Shown in pieces: positions 1 through 6,783 of a DNA stretch of 64,000 bases (position 1 is the stretch's first letter; every line of letters starts with the position of its first letter). Location of the stretch: contig JBLWUQ010000006.1 of NCBI GenBank assembly GCA_048268845.1, positions 62,001-126,000 of the forward strand. The letters run 5' to 3'. The DNA comes from Muriiphilus sp048268845 (lineage in GTDB: Bacteria > Pseudomonadota > Alphaproteobacteria > Rhodobacterales > Rhodobacteraceae). Below the pieces are notes generated by a model that had not been told where the DNA came from, ran no database searches, and saw nothing but the letters and a program-made list of their open reading frames with translations. Both the position numbers and the translations under genes were made by a program.

Positions 1-552
1 ATCGGCGACGCGATGCCGGGCAGGCCGGACCTCGTGCTCTCGGGCGTCAACCGCGGCAACAACGCGGCCGAGAACGTGCTCTATTCCGGCACCATCGGCG
101 CGGCGCTCGAGGCGGCGCTGCAATCCCTGCCGGCAATCGCCCTGTCGCAATATCTCGGACCCGAGACCCAGGAGCTCGACGACAAGTTCGAGGCCGGCCG
201 CGCCCATGGCGCGGGGGTGGTCCGCGCGCTGCTCGACAAGGCGCCCTGGGATGCGGGCCATGCCTACCGGCTGTTTTACAACGTGAATTTCCCGCCGATC
301 CCGGCCGCCAAGGTCAAGGGCGTGCGCGCGGCCACGCAGGGCTGGCGGCCCGACACCGTGTTCTCGACCGAGGCCCAGACCGCGCCCACCGGGCGGCGGT
401 TTCTCTGGATCAAGGGCGGCCCGCAGCATGTCGCGACCGCGCCCGGCAGCGACACCGCGGTCAACCTCGACGGGTTTGTCTCGGTCACGCCGATGCGCGC
501 GGACCTGACCGCGCACGACCATATCGACACTCTGGCAAAGGTCTTTGCATGA
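1..552 (+). CDS. surE: 5'/3'-nucleotidase SurE, C-terminal part (5' end outside window)
   Basis: SurE is a metal-dependent phosphatase acting on nucleoside monophosphates and is linked to stationary-phase survival. The frame is open from base 1, so the gene is cut by the window edge. The 183 visible residues are the C-terminal part of a protein usually of about 250-260 residues, and the N-terminal metal-binding Asp-Asp pair is missing. The family loop SGVNRGNN is present at visible residues 14-21, followed by the conserved YSGTIGAALEA segment. The stop codon overlaps the pcm start (ATGA), which indicates translational coupling. The order surE-pcm-nlpD matches the enterobacterial cluster. Confidence 0.95.
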   Translation: MGDAMPGRPDLVLSGVNRGNNAAENVLYSGTIGAALEAALQSLPAIALSQYLGPETQELDDKFEAGRAHGAGVVRALLDKAPWDAGHAYRLFYNVNFPPIPAAKVKGVRAATQGWRPDTVFSTEAQTAPTGRRFLWIKGGPQHVATAPGSDTAVNLDGFVSVTPMRADLTAHDHIDTLAKVFA

Positions 553-1193
553 CGCCTCCGGCCTACGACGCCGAGCACAAGATGCAGTTTCTGTTCGCCC
601 TGCGCTCCAAGGGCGTCACCGACAAGCGCGTGCTGGCGGCGATGGAGGCGGTCGACCGGGGGCTGTTCGTCAAGGGCGTCTTTGCCGAACGCGCCTATGA
701 GGACATGCCGCTGCCGATCGCGTCGGGCCAGACCATCAGCCAGCCTTCGGTGGTCGGGTTGATGACGCAGGCGCTCAAGGTCGAGCCGAAAAGCAAGGTG
801 CTCGAGGTCGGCACGGGGTCAGGCTATCAGGCGGCGATCCTCGCCAAGCTGGCGCGCAGGGTCTACACCGTCGACCGGCACCGGCGGCTGGTTCAGTCGG
901 CGCGCGAGATCTTCGACAAGCTCGACCTTCACAACATCACCGCGATCACCGGCGACGGCAGTTTCGGCCTGCCGGAACAGGCGCCGTTCGACCGGATCGT
1001 CGTCACCGCCGCCGCCGAAGACCCCCCAGGCCCGCTCTTGGCTCAGATGGCGATCGGGGGTATCATGGTCCTGCCGGTGGGCCAGTCGGACGCGGTGCAA
1101 AGCCTGATAAAGGTCACGCGCCACGAGACCGGGTATGAGTATGAAGAGCTGCTGCCGGTGCGTTTCGTGCCCCTTGTCGAAGGCTTGGGGTAG
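549..1193 (+). CDS. pcm: protein-L-isoaspartate O-methyltransferase
   Basis: This cytosolic enzyme transfers a methyl group from SAM to L-isoaspartyl residues, starting repair of aged proteins. The 214-residue length is normal for the family. The SAM-binding glycine loop VGTGSGYQ follows VLE near residue 94, the family segment ISQPSVVGLMTQAL lies just before it, and the later IVVTAAAE and LPVGQ segments are typical of PCMT. The ATG overlaps the surE stop by 4 bp, so the two genes are probably one transcript. Confidence 0.95.
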   Translation: MTPPAYDAEHKMQFLFALRSKGVTDKRVLAAMEAVDRGLFVKGVFAERAYEDMPLPIASGQTISQPSVVGLMTQALKVEPKSKVLEVGTGSGYQAAILAKLARRVYTVDRHRRLVQSAREIFDKLDLHNITAITGDGSFGLPEQAPFDRIVVTAAAEDPPGPLLAQMAIGGIMVLPVGQSDAVQSLIKVTRHETGYEYEELLPVRFVPLVEGLG

Positions 1194-1280
1194 CGGTGCC
1201 GACCAGAACAGGCCGCCAGGGCGCCGACAGAGCGCCGCGGTAAATGAGGACGGCCAGACCGGCCGAAAGAGGATTAGAGC

Positions 1281-2420
1281 ATGGGTTTTCCGAACGGACA
1301 TTTTCCGCGCGCGGCGGTCGCGACCGCAGCGCTTCTGGCGCTGGCGGGCTGCGCCGACAATGGCTACGACGCCGACCTGCGCGGCATGGCCGGCGGATTT
1401 TCCACCACCGAGGCGGCGCTGAACGCGCGCACCGCCGCGCGGCCCGAGACGGACGCGCGCGGCGTGATCTCCTATCCGACCTACCAGGTCGCGGTGGCGC
1501 GGCGCGGCGATACGCTGGCTGATGTCGCCACCCGCGTCGGCCTGCCGGTCAACGACGTGGCCCGATATAACGGCATCCCGGCCGATACCGTCCTGCGCGC
1601 GGGCGAGATCATCGCGCTGCCGCGCCGGGTCGATGGCGCCAGCGCCACCCCCACCGCGTCGGGCACGATCGACGTGACCACGCTGGCGGGCACCGCGCTC
1701 GACCGGGTCGGCACCACCCCCGGCACGCCCGTCGCCGCGGCCCCCGGCGCCGAGCCGGTGCGCCACCAGGTCCAGCGCGGCGAGACCGCCTATTCCATCG
1801 CCCGGCGCTACGGCGTGTCGGTGCGCTCGCTGGCCGACTGGAACGGCCTCGATTCCGCCCTCACCGTGCGCGAGGGCCAGTATCTCTTGATCCCGGTGGT
1901 GCTGGAGCGCGCCGCCATGGCGATCGACGGCAGCCCGCCGGGCGTCGGCTCCGCAACCCCGATCCCGCCTTCCGCCGCCACCCCCCTGCCCGCCGAAACC
2001 GCGGCGCCGCTTGCCCCCGATGCGGGGCCAGCCTCGCCCGCGCTGGCCGAAACCCGCACCGCCGCCTCGTCGACGCGCATGGCGATGCCGGTCGACGGCA
2101 GGGTCGTTCGGGCGTTCGAGAAGGGCAAGACCGACGGCATCGACATCTCGGCAAACGCCGGCAGCCCGGTGCGCGCCGCCGCCGACGGCACCGTTGCCGC
2201 GATTACCCGCGACACCGATCAGGTGCCGATCCTCGTCATCAAGCATGCAGGCAACGTCCTGACGGTCTATGCCGGGATCGACGCGATCAACGTCAAGAAG
2301 GGCGACACCGTCAAACGCGGCCAGACCATCGCGCAGGTCCGCGCGGCCAGTCCGGCGTTCCTGCATTTCCAGGTGCGCGAAGGCACGCTGTCGGTCGATC
2401 CGATGGGCTATCTGAACTGA
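1281..2420 (+). CDS. NlpD-like lipoprotein with two LysM domains and degenerate M23 peptidase domain
   Basis: Probable envelope lipoprotein that activates peptidoglycan amidases during cell separation, as NlpD/EnvC proteins do. A signal peptide ends in a lipobox (LALAGC, Cys near residue 24). Two LysM peptidoglycan-binding domains follow at about residues 68-114 and 154-199, then an Ala/Pro-rich linker and a C-terminal LytM/M23 fold (about 265-379). The catalytic metal ligands look lost: the usual HxGxD motif reads GIDIS and the HLHF motif reads FLHF. This suggests a non-hydrolytic activator, although a diverged enzyme is possible. It starts 87 bp after pcm, and the ATG is preceded by a GAGG Shine-Dalgarno. 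No rpoS follows it. Confidence 0.9.
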   Translation: MGFPNGHFPRAAVATAALLALAGCADNGYDADLRGMAGGFSTTEAALNARTAARPETDARGVISYPTYQVAVARRGDTLADVATRVGLPVNDVARYNGIPADTVLRAGEIIALPRRVDGASATPTASGTIDVTTLAGTALDRVGTTPGTPVAAAPGAEPVRHQVQRGETAYSIARRYGVSVRSLADWNGLDSALTVREGQYLLIPVVLERAAMAIDGSPPGVGSATPIPPSAATPLPAETAAPLAPDAGPASPALAETRTAASSTRMAMPVDGRVVRAFEKGKTDGIDISANAGSPVRAAADGTVAAITRDTDQVPILVIKHAGNVLTVYAGIDAINVKKGDTVKRGQTIAQVRAASPAFLHFQVREGTLSVDPMGYLN

Positions 2421-2429
2421 GGGCGCGGC

Positions 2430-3974
2430 TCAGCGCCCCTTGAACAGCGTCCCGAGGATGCCGCGCACAAGGCGGCGTCCGGTGGTGCCGCTCAATTCCT
2501 TGACCACTGCCGTGGTCAATGCATCCCCCATCCGTCCACCGGTCGACTTGCGTGACACCGGCTTGGCGTTGCCGCCGTCGCGCGGGTCGTAGCGCCGCGC
2601 CTGCCGGTATTCGCGCGCCTCGGCCTCGGCGGTCTCGAGCGCGCGTTCTTCCGCATCCGCAGCCTTGGCCGCGTCTTCGGCGCGCTTGGCAAGGATCTCA
2701 TGCGCGCTTTCGCGGTCGATCCGGGTCTCGTATTTTCCCGCAACCGGCGATCCGGCGATCACCGCCATCCGCGTCGCCACGTCGATCGGGCCGAGATGCG
2801 ACGACGGCGGGCGGATCAGGGTGCGTTGGGCCACGTCCGGCGCACCCTTGGCCTCGAGCATCGAGGTCACCGCCTCGCCGACGCCAACCTCGCGGATCGC
2901 GTCCTCGATCACGAAGTCCGGGTTGTCGCGGTAGGTCTGGGCGGCCTGACGCAACTCCTTGCGGTCCCTGGCGGTGAAGGCGCGCAGCGCGTGCTGGATG
3001 CGGTTGCCCAACTGGCCGAGGATGTTGTCGGGCACGTCGGCGGGGTTCTGGGTAATGAAATAGACCCCGACACCCTTCGAGCGGATCAGCCGCGCCACCT
3101 GCTCGACCTTGTTGATGAGGGCTTTCGGCGCGTCCTCGAACAGCAGATGCGCCTCGTCGAAGAAGAACACCAGCCTGGGCTTGTCCGGGTCGCCGACCTC
3201 GGGCAGTTCCTCGAACAGTTCCGACAGCAGCCAGAGCAGGAAGGTGGCATAGAGCCGGGGCGCGGCCATCAGGCGGTCGGCGGCAAGGACCGAGATCCGC
3301 CCGCGCCCGTCGATGTCGGTGCGCAGGATGTCGGCAAGCTCCAGCGCCGGTTCCCCGAACAGGTTCTGCCCGCCCTGATTGTCGAGCACCAGCAGCGCGC
3401 GCTGGATCGCACCGACCGACGCGGTCGCGACATTGCCGTAGCGCAGGCTGAGATCCTCGGAATTCTGCCCGACCCAGACCAGGAGCGATTGCAGGTCGCT
3501 AAGGTCCAGAAGCGGCAGACCCTGTTCGTCGGCGACGCGAAACGCGATGTTGAGCACGCCCTCCTGCGCCGAGGTCAGTTCCAGCAGCCGCGCCAGCAAG
3601 AGCGGCCCCATCTCGGCCACGGTCGTGCGGATCGGGTGGCCCTGTTCGCCGTGGAGATCCCAGAAGGTGACGGGGAAGGCCTCATAGCGGTAGTCGTCAA
3701 AGCCGATCTTGCCGGCGCGCTCGGTGAAGGCATCGTGCAGCTTGAAACTTTCCGACCCGGCCTTGGCCAGCCCGGCAAGGTCGCCCTTGATATCCGACAG
3801 GAACACCGGCACCCCCGCCGCCGAAAAGCCCTCGGCGAGGATTTGCAGCGTGACCGACTTGCCGGTGCCGGTTGCGCCGGCGATCAGCCCGTGACGGTTG
3901 GCGTATTTCAGAAGCAACCCCTGTTTGACGCCATAGCCGTCGCCGCCGCCGCCGATGAAAACCTTGCCGTCCAT
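2430..3974 (-). CDS. HerA-like ATPase of the DUF853 / YjgR family
   Basis: Predicted 514-residue P-loop ATPase of the HerA/FtsK superfamily; the cellular role of DUF853 proteins is poorly known. The N-terminus carries Walker A GATGTGKS (residues 33-40) and a SDIKGDLAGLA segment. A Walker B motif reads LVFFFDEAHLLF, and an arginine-finger-type region (ITQNPADVP) follows. A charged, Ala/Glu-rich stretch lies near the C-terminus before a basic tail. ATG at 3974 is preferred because AGGAG precedes it at proper spacing; a GTG at 3995 would add seven residues. It is convergent with the nlpD-like gene (9-bp gap). No nurA-like nuclease gene is adjacent, so it is an orphan rather than an archaeal-type HerA-NurA pair. 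Confidence 0.88.
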   Translation of the reverse strand: MDGKVFIGGGGDGYGVKQGLLLKYANRHGLIAGATGTGKSVTLQILAEGFSAAGVPVFLSDIKGDLAGLAKAGSESFKLHDAFTERAGKIGFDDYRYEAFPVTFWDLHGEQGHPIRTTVAEMGPLLLARLLELTSAQEGVLNIAFRVADEQGLPLLDLSDLQSLLVWVGQNSEDLSLRYGNVATASVGAIQRALLVLDNQGGQNLFGEPALELADILRTDIDGRGRISVLAADRLMAAPRLYATFLLWLLSELFEELPEVGDPDKPRLVFFFDEAHLLFEDAPKALINKVEQVARLIRSKGVGVYFITQNPADVPDNILGQLGNRIQHALRAFTARDRKELRQAAQTYRDNPDFVIEDAIREVGVGEAVTSMLEAKGAPDVAQRTLIRPPSSHLGPIDVATRMAVIAGSPVAGKYETRIDRESAHEILAKRAEDAAKAADAEERALETAEAEAREYRQARRYDPRDGGNAKPVSRKSTGGRMGDALTTAVVKELSGTTGRRLVRGILGTLFKGR

Positions 3975-4092
3975 GCCCTGCTCCTGCCCGATCACCGTTC
4001 GGGATGAAAATACATTCTTAAGGTCTTTGTGCCACCGTGAATCCGTCCGGGTGCGCGTTCGTGTCGCTCGGGTGTTTCCTCCCTGTCAGACT

Positions 4093-4119
4093 GGCCGTGC
4101 CTTCGGGCACGGCCTTTTT
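4093..4119 (+). terminator. Rho-independent terminator with TTCG tetraloop
   Basis: A perfect 9-bp GC stem (4093-4101 with 4106-4114) closes a TTCG loop and is followed directly by five T (4115-4119). It faces plus, but the nearest upstream plus-strand gene ends at 2420. It therefore probably ends a short non-coding transcript beginning in the gap. A TTTCCTCCC sequence, complementary to Shine-Dalgarno motifs, lies just before the stem (about 4076-4084). Confidence 0.8.
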
Positions 4120-4181
4120 CTCGGCAAGACCACGCCAGCGGGTGATGCTTCAAAAACTGCGAAAACCGCCCGCCGTGACTG

Positions 4182-4210
4182 TTGACCCCTGCGACCTTCT
4201 GTCGTAGCGT
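4182..4210 (+). promoter_or_regulatory. predicted sigma70-type promoter for a small RNA
   Basis: TTGACC (4182-4187) and TAGCGT (4205-4210) are separated by exactly 17 bp. A start near 4217 would give a transcript of about 73 nt ending at the terminator 4256-4289. The -10 element is weak, so this is a prediction. Confidence 0.4.
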
Positions 4211-4216
4211 TTCGCC

Positions 4217-4289
4217 ACAAGCCGGCCAGTCCGGCAGGGAGTGCAAAAAACGCGGAAAAAGGGTCCTTGCTGCGGGCCCTTTTTCTTTT
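4217..4289 (+). ncRNA. candidate small RNA of about 73 nt
   Basis: The predicted transcript contains a 5-bp hairpin GCCGG-CCAGT-CCGGC (4221-4235), a single-stranded A-rich stretch (4245-4260), and a strong terminator hairpin. It has no start codon with a Shine-Dalgarno and no useful frame. The compact layout of promoter, hairpin, A-rich linker and terminator is typical of a bacterial trans-acting sRNA. An alternative is an early-terminated leader of the IalB-type gene at 4439. No family was recognised. Confidence 0.4.
4256..4289 (+). terminator. Rho-independent terminator, U-rich, partly bidirectional
   Basis: The A5GGGTCC arm (4256-4266) pairs with GGGCCCT5 (4274-4284) through 11 bp with one G-T wobble and a 7-nt loop. 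A further T run follows (4286-4289). The A-tract on the left could also make it work on the minus strand. It lies 150 bp before the IalB-type start with no plus-strand gene upstream. Confidence 0.8.
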
Positions 4290-4438
4290 CCGCCAGCGGA
4301 CGGCGGCACGCCGGACAGGCTCCCGCGCGATCGGCAGATTTCCCCGACGCGGCCGGGACCGCCCAATTCTCGCCTGACAGCCAGGGTTGGCCGTGATAAG
4401 CAGCCGCAGACAAATTTCAACAACACGGGATACCTCGA

Positions 4439-5122
4439 ATGGCAAACCTTCTCAAACCCCTTGGCCTGATTGCGCTGATCGCGCTGGCCGGCCCGGCGCT
4501 TGCACAGGATACCGGCATACCGCCGCTTGACATGGGCACCGAGGCTGACGCTCCCGCCGCCGCGCCGGAAGGCGAAGCGCAGGAAGCGCCGACCTATGTC
4601 GACGAGGTGTTTGACTCCTGGCAGCGCGAATGTCTGCGCCTGCCCGAAGGCGCCGGGCAGGACGACCCCTGCCAGATCACCCAGATGCTGTTTCAGGAAG
4701 AGGGCGGAACCCCGGTCGGCAAGATCACCATCGGTCGCCTTCCCGCGGGCAGCGACGCCGTGGCCGGGTCGACCATCATCGTTCCGCTGGGCACGCTTCT
4801 GACCGCGCAGCTGACCGTGGGCGTCGATAACGCGGCGCCCAAACGCTATCAGTATCGGTTCTGCGAAGCGATCGGTTGCGTTTCGCAGATCGGCCTGACC
4901 AATGCCGATATCGCGGCGTTCAAGGCCGGCAAGGTCGCCAAGATCACCGTCGTCCCGATGCAGGCGCCGGATGTGGAGGTCGCGCTGGAAGTGTCGCTGA
5001 AGGGCTTCACCGCCGCGTTCGACTCGCTGGTCGTGCCGGTGGTGCCGCCGGCGCCCGCTCCGGCCGCCGAGCCCGCAGCCGATCCCGCAGCCGACCCCGC
5101 AGCCGCGCCGGCCGCGCAATAA
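4439..5122 (+). CDS. secreted invasion-associated locus B (IalB) family protein
   Basis: 227-residue exported protein. The signal peptide (residues 1-22, ending ALA before QD) is followed by an IalB-type domain with the family pattern of W-x-R-x-C near residues 60-65 (SWQRECLRL) and further cysteines (DPCQITQ, FCEAIGC) likely to form disulfides. The function of alphaproteobacterial IalB homologues is mostly unknown; the name comes from Bartonella invasion. The C-terminus is a low-complexity Ala-Pro-Asp-Glu tail (about 200-227) built from short AADP-type repeats. A strong terminator lies 20 bp downstream. Confidence 0.85.
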   Translation: MANLLKPLGLIALIALAGPALAQDTGIPPLDMGTEADAPAAAPEGEAQEAPTYVDEVFDSWQRECLRLPEGAGQDDPCQITQMLFQEEGGTPVGKITIGRLPAGSDAVAGSTIIVPLGTLLTAQLTVGVDNAAPKRYQYRFCEAIGCVSQIGLTNADIAAFKAGKVAKITVVPMQAPDVEVALEVSLKGFTAAFDSLVVPVVPPAPAPAAEPAADPAADPAAAPAAQ

Positions 5123-5142
5123 GCTCCGGACGCTGAAACATG

Positions 5143-5177
5143 AACCGCCGCGCAACGTGATTGCGCGGCGGTTTTTT
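5143..5177. terminator. bidirectional terminator between convergent genes
   Basis: A 12- to 13-bp perfect stem (5143-5155 with 5161-5173) with a 5-nt loop is followed by a T run to 5177 on plus and preceded by an A pair on minus. It ends the IalB-type gene and probably also the minus-strand ketosynthase operon that stops at 5198. Confidence 0.88.
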
Positions 5178-5197
5178 CTTGCCCGTCGGGTGCGAAC

Positions 5198-6409
5198 CTA
5201 CGGCGCCTTTCCGAGCGCCAGCACAGCATTGAGCCCGCCAAAGGCGAAGGCGTTCGACAAGACCGCCGTCACATCCGCCTCGCGCGCCTCGTTCGGCACG
5301 ACGTCCAGCACACATTCCGGGTCGGGCCGCTCGTAACCGATGGTTGGGGCGATCACGCCGTCGCGCAGCGCCATGATGCAGGCCAGAAGCTCGACCGCGC
5401 CGGTGCCGCCGATGATGTGTCCGTGCATCGATTTGGTTGAGGAGATCATCAGCCGGTCGGCATGGCTTCCGAACACCTCGGACACCGCGGCACATTCGAT
5501 CCGGTCATTCGCGGTGGTTCCGGTGCCATGGGCGTTGATGTAGCCGATTGTCTCGGGGTCGATCCCGGCATCGCGCACCGCCCCGGCGATGGCGCGTGCA
5601 GCCCCCGATCTCGACGGCATCACGATGTCGGAGGCATCCGCCGTCATGGCGAAACCGGTCACTTCGGCAAGGATGTCTGCACCGCGTGCGCGGGCGTGCT
5701 CCATTTCCTCGAACACGAAGACCGCGGCGCCCTCGCCCTGGACCATGCCGTTTCGGCCCAGCGAGAAGGGCCGGCAGGCGTCATGCGCCATCACCCGCAA
5801 CCCTTCCCACGCCTTGATGCCGCCAAAACACAGCATCGCCTCGGAGCCGCCAGTGACCATCACATCGGCCATCCCGGCGCGGATCATCATCATCGCCTGG
5901 CCCATCGCGTGGTTGGAACTGGCGCAGGCGGTCGACACCGCAAAGCTCGGCCCGCGCAGGTTCCACTGCATCGAGACATGGCTGGTGGCGGCGTTGGGCA
6001 TCAGCTTGGGCACGACGAAGGGGTGAACCCGGTTCCTGCCCTCCTCATAGACGGCGCGGAAATTCTGGTCGGTGGTGGTCATCCCCCCGGCCGAGGTGCC
6101 TAGGATGACCCCGGCGCGGTCGGCCAGCGCGCCCGAAAACTCAAGCCCCGCCTGATCCAGCGCCTCCTGCGCCGACAACAGCGCGAACTGGGTGAAGCGG
6201 TCATAAAGCGCGACCTGCTGGCGGGTGAAGTGGTCTTCGGGCACATAATCGTGGATCTGTGCCCCGATCCGGATCGACAGCCTTTCGACGTCGCGAAACG
6301 CCAGGTCGGAAATGCCCAACCGGCCCTCGCGCATCGCCTCCAGCGTCTCGGGCACGTTGCGGCCAAGCGCGTTGATCGTCCCTGCCCCGGTGATCGCGAT
6401 CCGTCGCAC
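5198..6409 (-). CDS. beta-ketoacyl-ACP synthase family protein (FabF/KAS II-like)
   Basis: Condensing enzyme that extends an acyl chain on an acyl carrier protein. The 403-residue thiolase-fold protein keeps the Cys-His-His catalytic triad: Cys162 in STACASS, His294 in NAHGTGT and His331 in MHGHIIGG. It lies 8 bp downstream of a dedicated ACP gene and is surely co-transcribed with it. No fabD, fabG, fabA/Z or housekeeping acpP lies nearby, so the pair probably serves a specialised lipid or acyl modification and not bulk fatty-acid synthesis. The substrate cannot be deduced. Confidence 0.9.
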   Translation of the reverse strand: MRRIAITGAGTINALGRNVPETLEAMREGRLGISDLAFRDVERLSIRIGAQIHDYVPEDHFTRQQVALYDRFTQFALLSAQEALDQAGLEFSGALADRAGVILGTSAGGMTTTDQNFRAVYEEGRNRVHPFVVPKLMPNAATSHVSMQWNLRGPSFAVSTACASSNHAMGQAMMMIRAGMADVMVTGGSEAMLCFGGIKAWEGLRVMAHDACRPFSLGRNGMVQGEGAAVFVFEEMEHARARGADILAEVTGFAMTADASDIVMPSRSGAARAIAGAVRDAGIDPETIGYINAHGTGTTANDRIECAAVSEVFGSHADRLMISSTKSMHGHIIGGTGAVELLACIMALRDGVIAPTIGYERPDPECVLDVVPNEAREADVTAVLSNAFAFGGLNAVLALGKAP

Positions 6410-6417
6410 CCGGCGCC

Positions 6418-6702
6418 TCAGGACTTCTGATCTGCGATGAGCTGCTCGACCGCCGCAACGATCGCGCCGACCGACGAGATGTCGAACCCGCCTCCCGAGG
6501 GGGCGTTGGCGTTGAACGGCACCGAAATGTCGAAACGCTCCTCGATGGCGAAGATCACTTCGACCACGCCAAGGCTGTCGATGCCAAGCGCCTCGATCGT
6601 CTGATCCAATTCAAGCTCGGAGGGATCGCGGACCGCCTGCAAGGCAAGGATCTCGATCACGCTGCTCCGGATCTCGTCTGACATCTGGTCGCTCGTCCCC
6701 AT
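6418..6702 (-). CDS. acyl carrier protein (specialised)
   Basis: Small acidic four-helix carrier protein of up to 94 residues. The phosphopantetheine site is the Ser in GIDSLG (Ser43 from the first ATG, Ser37 from the second). Two starts are possible: ATG at 6702 or ATG at 6684 (MSDEIRSS); the latter has a GGGGACGAG sequence about 8 nt upstream, and neither is decisive. A Gly/Ser-rich loop (NAPSGGGFD) before the last helix distinguishes it from housekeeping AcpP. It is upstream partner of the ketosynthase at 5198-6409. Confidence 0.9.
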   Translation of the reverse strand: MGTSDQMSDEIRSSVIEILALQAVRDPSELELDQTIEALGIDSLGVVEVIFAIEERFDISVPFNANAPSGGGFDISSVGAIVAAVEQLIADQKS

Positions 6703-6783
6703 CGCTCTGCGTGAGGCGTGTCTATTCGCTTTGACCCATCAGGGGAACAGCAAACCGCGCCCCGCGAAGGGGCGCGGCCCCGG

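Larger units (their letters stand above)
3975..4438. other. 464-bp intergenic region between divergent genes, with two orphan terminators
   Basis: This gap separates the HerA-like gene (minus) from the IalB-type gene (plus). No convincing protein frame was found. It contains two plus-strand Rho-independent terminators (4093-4119 and 4256-4289) although no plus-strand gene lies upstream for about 1.7 kb. A promoter-like TTGACC-17-TAGCGT element at 4182-4210 lies just before the second. The arrangement fits one or two small non-coding RNAs; these are listed separately. Confidence 0.6.

Noticed and set aside
819..2366. Long minus-strand frame antisense to pcm and the nlpD-like gene (515 codons)
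   Set aside because: Arg/Gly/His-rich composition without any family motif; it is the GC-rich shadow of two well-supported plus-strand genes.
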